Shown here: one piece after another, positions 11,694-18,959 of the stretch
Layout: each line of letters starts with the position of its first letter
How positions within the stretch are numbered: the first letter of the stretch is position 1
DNA from: Candidatus Gastranaerophilales bacterium
Lineage (GTDB): Bacteria; Cyanobacteriota; Vampirovibrionia; Gastranaerophilales; Gastranaerophilaceae
Reading direction: 5' to 3'
DNA length: 56,160 nt
Assembly: GCA_017475485.1 (NCBI GenBank)
Contig: JAFVFO010000056.1
Coordinates: 1-56,160 of the forward strand
Notes under the pieces: model-generated
What the model was told of the DNA's origin: nothing
What the model saw: only the letters and a program-made list of their open reading frames with translations
Database searches by the model: none
Translations under genes and position numbers: made by a program

Positions 11694-12824
11694 ATGAAAA
11701 GAGCAATTGTAATTGTAGTAGATTCAATGGGCATAGGCGCACTGCCTGACGCTCAAGATTTTAATGACGATATGACCTGTAATACGGTTGTTAATTTGGC
11801 AAAAAAATCCGGCGGGTTAAATGTTCCTAATTTAGAAGCCATGGGATTTGGCAACTTAGCGGATATAGAAGGTGTTAAAAAAACAAATAGTCCTATTGCA
11901 AGCTATGGCATTTTAAAAATGAAATCCAAAGGAAAAGATACAACCACAGGACATTGGGAATTAATGGGCTTGATTTTAGATAATCCTTTTAAAACATATA
12001 AAAAATTTGATGATAAATTAATTAACACGTTTATCGAAAAAACAAATTGCAAAGGCATTCTTGGAAATTATCCCGCATCCGGAACTAAAATTATCGAAGA
12101 ATTAAACGAACAGCACCAAAAAACCAAATACCCGATAATTTATACCTCTGCTGACAGTGTTTTTCAAATTGCACTTGATGTTGATTTAATACCAGTTGAA
12201 ACTCTTTATGACTGGTGCAAAACTGCACGTCAATTACTGGATGAAATGAATTACGGAATTTCAAGAGTAATAGCGCGTCCTTATCATATAGAAGACAATA
12301 AACCAACAAGAATAGGCTCTTTACGCCATGATTATTCTGTTGCCCCGCCAAGCGATACTTTATTAAACACTTTGGAAAATCACAATAAAAAAACTCTTGC
12401 CATAGGAAAGATAAATGATATTTTTGTAGGTTCGGGGGTAAGTGAAAAAATACTTACAAAAGGTAATACAGACGGCTTAAATGTAACATTAAATGCGATA
12501 AAAAATTCAAAATGCGATTTGATTTTTACAAATTTAGTCGATACCGATATGCTCTATGGCCACAGGCGCGACTATATGGGCTATAAAAAAGCAATAGAAG
12601 AAATTGATAGCTTTATACCTAAGTTCATTAATAATATGTCGGAAGATGATATTTTAATAATAACGGCAGACCATGGGTGCGACCCGACATTTAAAGGAAC
12701 AGACCATACAAGAGAACAAGTGCCTTATATAATGTATTCAAAAAAAGGCAGGGCAGAAAATATAGGTGTCAAAGACAGTCTATCTTATGTGGCAAAAGTT
12801 GTAAGTAAACACTTATTGGTTTAA
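11694..12824 (+). CDS. deoB: phosphopentomutase
   Basis: Interconverts (deoxy)ribose 1-phosphate and 5-phosphate in nucleoside salvage. The 376-residue alkaline-phosphatase-superfamily enzyme has metal ligands in VVDSMGIGALPDA (8-20) and the phosphorylated threonine in KGKDTTTGHWELMG (79-92, Thr84/85). The C-terminal metal site is ITADHGCDPTFKGTDHTREQ. A GGAAAAG ribosome site precedes the ATG. It is downstream of the decarboxylase gene with an 8-base spacer. No nucleoside phosphorylase partner is in the window. Confidence 0.96.
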   Translation: MKRAIVIVVDSMGIGALPDAQDFNDDMTCNTVVNLAKKSGGLNVPNLEAMGFGNLADIEGVKKTNSPIASYGILKMKSKGKDTTTGHWELMGLILDNPFKTYKKFDDKLINTFIEKTNCKGILGNYPASGTKIIEELNEQHQKTKYPIIYTSADSVFQIALDVDLIPVETLYDWCKTARQLLDEMNYGISRVIARPYHIEDNKPTRIGSLRHDYSVAPPSDTLLNTLENHNKKTLAIGKINDIFVGSGVSEKILTKGNTDGLNVTLNAIKNSKCDLIFTNLVDTDMLYGHRRDYMGYKKAIEEIDSFIPKFINNMSEDDILIITADHGCDPTFKGTDHTREQVPYIMYSKKGRAENIGVKDSLSYVAKVVSKHLLV

Positions 12825-12904
12825 GGCAATAGGGTAATTTTGATATCTTATTAGGCATTAGGGCCGCAAGAAGATACTAAGGCATTATAGCCTCAGCGCC
12901 TCAT

Positions 12905-13825
12905 TTACTCAATAAATGCAGGGCTTGACATGTATCTCATTCCGGTATCAGGTAAAATAACAACGATATTTTTATCTTTATTTTCTTCCCTTTGAGATAA
13001 TAAAATTGCACCATATACGGCACATCCAGATGAAATACCTGCAAAAATACCTTCTTGAAGGGCTAATTCTTTTGCATATTTAAAAGCGTCTTCATTTGAA
13101 ATGCAAATAATTTCATCAACTACATCTCTGTTAAAGTTATCTGGAACAAAATTAGCACCGATTCCTTGAATTTTATGTGCCCCTGCAGAGCCTTTTGACA
13201 AAACAGGAGATGTTTCAGGTTCGAGCGCAACAGCTTTTATATTTGGATTTAATTCCTTTAATTTTTTTGCAATTCCCGATATAGTTCCGCCTGTACCGAC
13301 ACCTGCGACAATAATATCAACTTTGCCATTCGTATCATTCCAAATTTCAAGCGCCGTTTTTTCATAGTGCATTTTAGGATTTGCAGGGTTATTGAATTGC
13401 TGCAAAATTATGGAATTCTTTATTTCTTTATTTAATTCATTAGCCTTATCAACCGCCCCTTGCATACCGCTAGCTGCAGGAGTCAATACAAGCTGTGCTC
13501 CATAAATTTTTAAAATATCCCTTCTTTCTTTCGACATACTTTCAGGCATGGTTAAAATTAATTTATATCCTCTGACCGCACACACTAAAGCAAGCCCTAT
13601 ACCTGTATTTCCGCTTGTAGGCTCAATAATTGTTGTACTTTCATTAATTAAACCCTTGTTTTGCGCGTCATCTATCATAGATAATGCTATTCTATCTTTT
13701 ATAGAACCTGCGGGATTGAAATATTCAACTTTAGCTAAAATATTAGCATGTCCCGTATTTAATCTGTTAATTTTAACAAGAGGGGTATTTCCTGTTAATT
13801 CCAAAATATTATTATAAATTGTCAT
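12905..13825 (-). CDS. cysK: cysteine synthase (O-acetylserine sulfhydrylase)
   Basis: PLP enzyme that makes L-cysteine from O-acetylserine and sulfide. The 306-residue length is typical. The Schiff-base lysine is in NPAGSIKDRIA (Lys43). The substrate loop TSGNTGIG follows at about 69, and the phosphate-binding GVGTGGTISG at about 175. The longer frame begins at 13867, but the methionine at 13825 has a GGAG ribosome site 7 bases upstream and matches the family start (TIYNNILELTGNTPLV). The upstream 42 bases overlap the terminator of the preceding pilin gene, so the short start is right. CysK versus CysM cannot be fully separated here. Confidence 0.95.
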   Translation of the reverse strand: MTIYNNILELTGNTPLVKINRLNTGHANILAKVEYFNPAGSIKDRIALSMIDDAQNKGLINESTTIIEPTSGNTGIGLALVCAVRGYKLILTMPESMSKERRDILKIYGAQLVLTPAASGMQGAVDKANELNKEIKNSIILQQFNNPANPKMHYEKTALEIWNDTNGKVDIIVAGVGTGGTISGIAKKLKELNPNIKAVALEPETSPVLSKGSAGAHKIQGIGANFVPDNFNRDVVDEIICISNEDAFKYAKELALQEGIFAGISSGCAVYGAILLSQREENKDKNIVVILPDTGMRYMSSPAFIE

Positions 13826-13844
13826 AATTAATCTCCGTATAACT

Positions 13845-13878
13845 AAAAACCGCCTATGGAACAACATAGACGGTTTTT
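13845..13878 (-). terminator. terminator of the prepilin gene
   Basis: AAAAACCG-C-CTATG and CATAG-A-CGGTTTTT form a 13-bp stem with a 6-base loop. The single mismatch becomes a G-U wobble only on the minus strand, and a U run follows on that strand. It therefore serves the minus-strand prepilin gene just upstream and sits in the cysK leader. Confidence 0.8.
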
Positions 13879-13896
13879 AACATTTAACATTTTAAA

Positions 13897-14625
13897 CTAT
13901 TTTAAGTCACCTGCTATGCGACCTGTAACTGTGCTTCTTTTGTTACCTGCCGTTGCACCGTCTGAACCAACAAAGATATAGAATCTGTCACCTGTCAATG
14001 TATCCATTGTTTTAGATGAAGCTAAGTTTGCAGCTTGAGGTTCCATTTTATTCGGCCCGTTTGATAAACCGTTAACGTCAACCATAATATAAACACAAGA
14101 TTCATCAATTGCGTCTTTCGTACTTGTTTGAGCATTAATTTTAGCTTTTGTACTACATTTTTTACCGTTTACAACAGAATATGCAATATTATCTTCTGCA
14201 ATAATCCAAGGTGTTAAAGTAGAGTCTGCAAATGTAACAGAGTAACAAGTGGTATCACTGGCTTCACATGAAGTTGCAGCACCTGTAGGGTCTGTATAAC
14301 CAACTGATGATTTATAATCAGCAGCAGCATATAAAACACCTGTACCTTTATCTTTTTCTGCGTAGTCTTTAACTGATAAGTTTTTATTTAAAGAGTGAAA
14401 CATTGCCTTTGTACCTTCTTTATCTGCAGTAGAAGGCAACGAACCTGATATTCTTTCCATAGCGGTTAAGTTAACAATAGCATTGTATGCTTTTTTGTAT
14501 GCGGTTTTCCATTGTGCTTCGTTAACACCTTTCATCAATGAAGGAATTGTCATAGTAGCCAAAGCACCGATAACCATTAATACGATAAGTATTTCAGCAA
14601 GTGTAAAGCCTTTTTTGAGTCTCAT
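13897..14625 (-). CDS. type IV pilin-like protein (prepilin-type N-terminal methylation domain)
   Basis: A 242-residue pseudopilin or pilin-like protein. The start MRLKKG-FTLAEILIV carries the prepilin peptidase site between Gly6 and Phe7, with the conserved Glu at +5. This is followed by a hydrophobic helix (IGALATMTIPSLM) that anchors the protein in the inner membrane before assembly. The globular part has cysteine pairs (CEASDTTC about 150, later CSTK and CVYI) and a glycine/threonine-rich C-terminus. I chose the ATG at 14625 because AGGAAG lies 6 bases upstream and the leader peptide then has normal length; the frame extends to 14664. No other pilus or secretion gene is nearby, so its machinery is encoded elsewhere. 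Confidence 0.87.
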   Translation of the reverse strand: MRLKKGFTLAEILIVLMVIGALATMTIPSLMKGVNEAQWKTAYKKAYNAIVNLTAMERISGSLPSTADKEGTKAMFHSLNKNLSVKDYAEKDKGTGVLYAAADYKSSVGYTDPTGAATSCEASDTTCYSVTFADSTLTPWIIAEDNIAYSVVNGKKCSTKAKINAQTSTKDAIDESCVYIMVDVNGLSNGPNKMEPQAANLASSKTMDTLTGDRFYIFVGSDGATAGNKRSTVTGRIAGDLK

Positions 14626-14720
14626 AGTAAACTTCCTTTTATAAACTAAATTAATTCTATACAAATAATTATAAAAATTATTAACTTTAATGTCAATAAA
14701 TCTTTTAATTTATTTTCTAA

Positions 14721-15503
14721 CTACTTTTTTGCAACAATTCTAAAGCCCGTTTTTCTTTTACTGTTTCCATTTTTCATTTTGTGAATTTCATATATCCTGC
14801 CGACCAATGATTTTGCTGTCTGCGAATGAGGTTTGTATGAAATATATTTTTTATAATATCTGGTTGCATATATATACTTCCCTAATTTATCAAAGCATAA
14901 ACCAAGTCCTAAATATGCTCTATGATATTCTTTGTTAATTTTTAATATTTCTTTAAATAAATCAATAGCACGCTCAAATTCTCCCTTTTCAACGTAAAGA
15001 TTTGCAAGGGAATAAAAAGCCGGAATATAGCTTGGATTTTTTTCAATAATAGTATTATAAACAAGAATTGCCATATCTTCTTCACCCGATAATTCGTGTG
15101 TAAGCGCCAATTTTACCTGAGCATTTTTATCATCAGGGCGAAGTTTAATTGTTGTTTTGAAATTCTTTTGAGCACTTTCACTGTTGCCGTTGAGAAGATA
15201 ATTCAAACCCAATTCATAATATATTTCAGAATCAAATCCGTATATATTTCTTGCATTTTTTAAATGCTTAATTGCCTTGTCGTATTCTTTTAAATATTTA
15301 TAGGCTTTTGAAGCGCCTTTTCTGGCATAAATATTATTTTTATCAATCATCAAAGAAACAAGGTATTCTTTAATTGCCTTTCTGTATTCATTTTTAAGCA
15401 TAAATGAATCACCAAGCGCACAAAAGAAGCCTTCATCCTTCTTTATCGGGTTTGTGGCCTTTGAAAAATCATCCTTATTACTGTTTGAATACCTAATTGT
15501 CAT
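14721..15503 (-). CDS. TPR-repeat protein
   Basis: A tetratricopeptide-repeat protein of about 260 residues with no signal peptide or membrane segment. At least five helical repeats are visible. Examples are EYDKAIKHLKNARNIYGFDS, YYELGLNYLLNGNSESAQKN, AFYSLANLYVEKGEFERAID and AYLGLGLCFDKLGKYIYATR, with the Ala/Gly/Tyr spacing of TPRs. It is probably a cytosolic scaffold; partner unknown. The C-terminus is basic (NGNSKRKTGFRIVAKK). The frame also runs back to a TTG at 15527; the ATG at 15503 follows an AAGGTG motif and is preferred. It is divergent from the MscS gene. Confidence 0.8.
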   Translation of the reverse strand: MTIRYSNSNKDDFSKATNPIKKDEGFFCALGDSFMLKNEYRKAIKEYLVSLMIDKNNIYARKGASKAYKYLKEYDKAIKHLKNARNIYGFDSEIYYELGLNYLLNGNSESAQKNFKTTIKLRPDDKNAQVKLALTHELSGEEDMAILVYNTIIEKNPSYIPAFYSLANLYVEKGEFERAIDLFKEILKINKEYHRAYLGLGLCFDKLGKYIYATRYYKKYISYKPHSQTAKSLVGRIYEIHKMKNGNSKRKTGFRIVAKK

Positions 15504-15568
15504 AGATTTTCTTATCACCTTACGCAACTAGTGTATAAAAAATTACAAAAAAACTAATTAATCGAAAG

Positions 15569-16495
15569 ATGAATTTTCTTTTGACCTTTAGATTTATTTT
15601 TTTTATAATTCATTTTATGGAAGCATTATTAAATTACATAAATTCAAATATTTTTGAACTAAAACCCGAATACATAAAAATAATCGTATTTTTATGGAGC
15701 ATTACAAAATGTACGGTATTGTTTCTTTTTTGCCTTAGCGCTACGGGGTTTGTATGTGATAAAATTTTTAAAAAGATTATTCTTCATATAGATTCTGCCG
15801 AACGCCAAAGACAGGTAATGACACTTAAAACGCTTATGAGACATGCTTTGCATGGTATAATTTTTGCAATTTATATCATGAACATGCTGTTCTTGTTCGG
15901 AATAGATGTCCGCCCGCTTATTGCAACGGCCGGTGTTATGGGGGTAGCGATAGGTTTTGGCGCAAAAAGATTTGTTGAAGACGTTATTACAGGGCTTATC
16001 ATTTTAATTGAAGGGCAAATTCGTGTAGGTGATTTTGTTGAAATTCAAGGAATGAAGGGCTTTGTTGAAAAAGTTACTCTAAACCTTGTAACGGTGCGTT
16101 CTGTCGAAACAGGCGCAGTTAATTTTATAAGGTGCGGATATATTGACACCGTTACAAATTATACAATTAATTATTCCTACGCATTTTTCCCGCTTGACGT
16201 TGCATACAAAGAAAATATCGACCATGTAATAAAAACCATAAGAAAATCTTACGACATACTATTGCAAAATGAAGAATACAAAAAACTTGTATTGGCAGAT
16301 ATTGAAATATACGGACTTGACGAATTTAAAGAAAGCTCTCTTTGCGTAAAATGCAGAATAAAAACTCAACCAAAAGGACAATGGACTATCAAAAGAGCAT
16401 TTAATAAAATAATAAAAGAACAATTTGAATTAGAAAACATAGAGATACCCTTTAATCAAATTGTTGTCACATCTAATCAAATCAGTGCGGAATAA
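15569..16495 (+). CDS. MscS-family small-conductance mechanosensitive channel
   Basis: An inner-membrane channel that opens under membrane tension to release solutes during osmotic downshock. The 308-residue protein has hydrophobic helices at about 40-65 and 85-110, then the glycine/alanine-rich pore helix ATAGVMGVAIGFGAKRFVED (about 118-137). The soluble beta domain follows with the family motif IRVGDFVEIQGMKGFVEKVTL, then an alpha/beta cytosolic C-domain. A second possible start is the ATG at 15617, which would remove a hydrophobic 16-residue leader; neither has a well-spaced ribosome site. It is followed after 2 bases by a lipoprotein gene, so the two are co-transcribed. Confidence 0.9.
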   Translation: MNFLLTFRFIFFIIHFMEALLNYINSNIFELKPEYIKIIVFLWSITKCTVLFLFCLSATGFVCDKIFKKIILHIDSAERQRQVMTLKTLMRHALHGIIFAIYIMNMLFLFGIDVRPLIATAGVMGVAIGFGAKRFVEDVITGLIILIEGQIRVGDFVEIQGMKGFVEKVTLNLVTVRSVETGAVNFIRCGYIDTVTNYTINYSYAFFPLDVAYKENIDHVIKTIRKSYDILLQNEEYKKLVLADIEIYGLDEFKESSLCVKCRIKTQPKGQWTIKRAFNKIIKEQFELENIEIPFNQIVVTSNQISAE

Positions 16496-16497
16496 AT

Positions 16498-16770
16498 ATG
16501 AAAAAAATTATTTTAATTTCTTTATGTATTATAGTCAGTTGTTTATTTGTCGGTTGTCAAAATGACGCAATAAAAGTATATAGGGAAAGCAGTGTTTCTA
16601 AGATGATGAAAGACCTGAAATTCGCCCAAGAAGACCATTCAACAGTTAAAAAAAGCTCCGGTGTGGTTATTTATAAAGATGAAACATCGGAAAACAGAAA
16701 GAAAAATTCGCAAAGCATGAATTTTGGCCCTCGAGATGTAGATTTCGATATGCCTATTAAATTAAAGTAA
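16498..16770 (+). CDS. small lipoprotein of unknown function
   Basis: An 90-residue protein with a lipoprotein signal peptide: MKKIILISLCIIVSC, then the lipobox LFVGC with the acylated cysteine at about residue 20. The mature part is short, hydrophilic and lysine-rich, with no domain I recognise; it ends with PRDVDFDMPIKLK. It lies 2 bases after the MscS gene and 28 bases before the BlaI-type gene, so it probably belongs to one transcript leading into the cell-wall cluster. The location would be periplasmic, tethered to the inner or outer membrane. A role in envelope stress is only a guess from context. Confidence 0.7.
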   Translation: MKKIILISLCIIVSCLFVGCQNDAIKVYRESSVSKMMKDLKFAQEDHSTVKKSSGVVIYKDETSENRKKNSQSMNFGPRDVDFDMPIKLK

Positions 16771-16798
16771 TTAACAACAAAAGAAAGGAATCTTTAAA

Positions 16799-17146
16799 AT
16801 GCAATCTAGACATGGAACGCTTGAAGGTGCTATTTTAACAACCCTTTGGGAACTTGAAAACAAAGGAATGAGGTTTAACACCGTTAAAGATGTTTTCGAC
16901 AACATGGATTCAGACCAAAGAGCATATACTACAATAAAAACAGTTATGGACAGACTATGTTTAAAAAATATTTTAATCAGAGAAAAGAAAGGTAAAAAAT
17001 TTTTCTACAGAACTGCATACACAAATTATGAAGTTGTTGTAAATTCGCTTAATGAAATATCTCAAAAATATTGCTCCGGCGATTTAAACAAATTATTTGA
17101 AATATTAGAAAGCATGCAGGTATCAAGACAATTAGTCGGGGTTTAA
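16799..17146 (+). CDS. BlaI/MecI/CopY-family transcriptional regulator
   Basis: A 115-residue winged-helix regulator. Residues 1-75 match the BlaI/MecI/CopY DNA-binding domain: LEGAILTTLWELENKGMRF, then the recognition region RAYTTIKTVMDRLCLKNIL and the wing REKKGKKFFYRTAYTNYE. The C-terminal 40 residues would form the dimerisation part. Classic BlaI repressors control beta-lactamase or copper genes and are inactivated by the BlaR1 protease; no BlaR1 gene is adjacent. It sits directly upstream of a hypothetical gene and rsmH-ftsL-ftsI-murE, with GAAAGGAA as ribosome site. Its target may be this envelope cluster, which is inference only. Confidence 0.85.
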   Translation: MQSRHGTLEGAILTTLWELENKGMRFNTVKDVFDNMDSDQRAYTTIKTVMDRLCLKNILIREKKGKKFFYRTAYTNYEVVVNSLNEISQKYCSGDLNKLFEILESMQVSRQLVGV

Positions 17147-17147
17147 A

Positions 17148-17504
17148 ATGCACGAATACGAGCTTATAGCTAATTTAATTACGGATGTGTTATCTTCTAA
17201 AATTAATGCTAAAGAAGCTCTTGATAAATTTCCGAAAAATAATCAAGATATCAATATAAAATGTGCATTTGACGCACTAATGCACTATGAAGCAGATGAA
17301 GATTTAAGAAAAAACGTACAGGATTACGCACTTGTACAAGATGAATATCTTGAAAATATTGCACAAATTCTCAAAAAAAATAAACAGCTTCCGCAAAATA
17401 TAATCAATGAATACCTGAAGTATCATAAAGATAATATTCTGGCATATAACAAAAAAGGATTCAGGGGTTTTATAGAATACATAAAAAGAATGATAAATTT
17501 TTGA
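17148..17504 (+). CDS. hypothetical protein between the BlaI-type regulator and rsmH
   Basis: An 118-residue cytosolic protein, mostly helical and charged, with no signal peptide, membrane segment or motif I recognise. It opens HEYELIANLITDVLSSKINA and ends in a basic patch KKGFRGFIEYIKRMINF. It starts one base after the regulator's stop and ends one base before rsmH, so it is translationally coupled on both sides. This argues for a real gene working with them. The acidic/helical N-terminal half with DALMHYEADEDLRKNV could bind another protein; function unknown. Confidence 0.7.
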   Translation: MHEYELIANLITDVLSSKINAKEALDKFPKNNQDINIKCAFDALMHYEADEDLRKNVQDYALVQDEYLENIAQILKKNKQLPQNIINEYLKYHKDNILAYNKKGFRGFIEYIKRMINF

Positions 17505-17505
17505 T

Positions 17506-18435
17506 ATGGAAAATATTGAATTTAAACATTATACCGTTATGAAAAAAGAGGTTGCCGACAGCCTCAATTGCTATAATTCCGATAAAATTTATGTAGATTG
17601 TACGCTTGGCGGGGGCGGGCACAGTGAAGAAATTTTAAAAAGAATATCAAAAAAAGGAAGATTGATTTCTTTTGATGTTGATGATGACGCCATAAAGGCT
17701 GCAAGCGAACGCTTAAAGGGTTTTGATAATTTAACAATCATTAAAGGAAGCTATAAAGATATTGATAAACACCTTGAAAAATTAGGCATTAAAAAAATTA
17801 CGGGCGGCATAATTTTTGACCTTGGTGCTTCGTATCATCAATTAACCTGTCAGAACCGCGGTTTTAGCTTTACAAAAGAAGCAAAATTAGACATGAGATT
17901 TGACCAATCGCAAGATTTCAGCGCATGGGATATTGTAAACAAATATAAAGAACAAAATCTTGTTGAAATATTTTCTAAATACGGCGAAGAACGCTTCTCT
18001 AAGCGCATTGCTTCTGCAATAATTAAAAACAGGCCTATAAATACCACTGTTGAACTTGCCGAACTTATTAAAAAATCAACACCCAATGTAAAATCCAAAA
18101 TTCATCCCGCTACCAGAGTGTTTCAGGCACTCAGGATAGAAACAAATAATGAATTGTTAAATTTTGAAAATACATTATTAAAAGTTATCAACTTATGTGA
18201 TGTTAATGCTATAATAAGTCTGTTATCGTTTCATTCTTTAGAAGACAGAATTGCGAAACAAACCTTGAAAAAATATTGCTCCTGCAGATGTGAAAAATCT
18301 GCACCGAAGTGCACATGTGAAGGGAAAATTCTTGAATTAGTAAACAAAAAACCGATTACGGCAACCGCCGAAGAACTGAAAGAAAATCCGCCTTCAAGAA
18401 GTGCAAAACTTAGAACAGCAATTAAAATAAAGTGA
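17506..18435 (+). CDS. rsmH: 16S rRNA (cytosine1402-N4)-methyltransferase
   Basis: Methylates N4 of C1402 in the 16S rRNA P site using SAM. The 309-residue protein has the family length. The SAM-binding motif VDCTLGGGGHSEEIL is at about 25-40, IFDLGASYHQL about 105, and RVFQALRIETNNEL about 205. The hallmark LLSFHSLEDRIAKQ is near 240. The C-terminal CSCRCEKSAPKCTCEGK cysteine cluster and PPSRSAKLRTA ending are common in this family. It opens a short division and cell-wall cluster, as in most bacteria, but no mraZ precedes it. It overlaps nothing; one base separates it from the upstream hypothetical. Confidence 0.97.
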   Translation: MENIEFKHYTVMKKEVADSLNCYNSDKIYVDCTLGGGGHSEEILKRISKKGRLISFDVDDDAIKAASERLKGFDNLTIIKGSYKDIDKHLEKLGIKKITGGIIFDLGASYHQLTCQNRGFSFTKEAKLDMRFDQSQDFSAWDIVNKYKEQNLVEIFSKYGEERFSKRIASAIIKNRPINTTVELAELIKKSTPNVKSKIHPATRVFQALRIETNNELLNFENTLLKVINLCDVNAIISLLSFHSLEDRIAKQTLKKYCSCRCEKSAPKCTCEGKILELVNKKPITATAEELKENPPSRSAKLRTAIKIK

Positions 18436-18442
18436 GGGAACA

Positions 18443-18946
18443 TTGAAACCTTCTTTTAACAAGTATAATAAAAATTCAAAATATAAAAATAAAACTACCG
18501 ATATTCAGACACAGCATTCTAATACCGCCGTTTCAAATCCCTTTGAAGAACAACAAAACACGTCGGATAATCAGATTATAAGCGGTTATTTTCTTAACGA
18601 AAAACCTTATAAAGAAATGATTATTCAAAGGGTTAATAATTTCCTCTACTGTGTTTTAGGACTATTAGTTTTGTTTTGTTTTGTAGGATATTATTTTGTT
18701 TCTTGTAAGGAAGTCCAGCTTAACCAAATTTCAAGAGAAACTCTTGAATTAAATTATGAAAATGATGAATTGCAAAATAAATTGGATAGCCTGCAATCAT
18801 ATTACAACATTGATAAGGCAGTATCTAAGGCTAATATCCTTGAGCGTGCGCGTCAGGTAGTAGAAGTAGATGCCATAGATTTACCTAATCTTAATTTGAA
18901 TTCAAAAGCTAATAAAGGAAAACATTCGTTAGTTGTTAGTTATTAA
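18443..18946 (+). CDS. ftsL: FtsL-like bitopic cell-division protein (TTG start)
   Basis: A 167-residue single-pass membrane protein in the FtsL position between rsmH and ftsI. The cytosolic N-terminus (about 1-60) is hydrophilic. One hydrophobic helix follows (FLYCVLGLLVLFCFVGYYFV, about 64-83). A heptad-type coiled coil then runs through RETLELNYENDELQNKLDSLQSYY region (about 98-120), and an ILERARQVVEVD stretch resembles the FtsL/DivIC end. It starts at a TTG with AGTGAGGGA upstream; no ATG is available at the right place. Sequence identity to known FtsL is not visible, so the name rests on topology, coiled coil and synteny. Role: septal complex partner of FtsI. Confidence 0.75.
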   Translation: MKPSFNKYNKNSKYKNKTTDIQTQHSNTAVSNPFEEQQNTSDNQIISGYFLNEKPYKEMIIQRVNNFLYCVLGLLVLFCFVGYYFVSCKEVQLNQISRETLELNYENDELQNKLDSLQSYYNIDKAVSKANILERARQVVEVDAIDLPNLNLNSKANKGKHSLVVSY

Positions 18947-18959
18947 ATAGAGGCATGGT

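Noticed and set aside
12825..12904. tRNA-like or riboswitch-like sequence between deoB and cysK
   Set aside because: There are short GGC/GCC pairings but no TpsiC-type arm, no clover-leaf and no consistent stem; it is probably just a weak transcript end shared by two converging genes.
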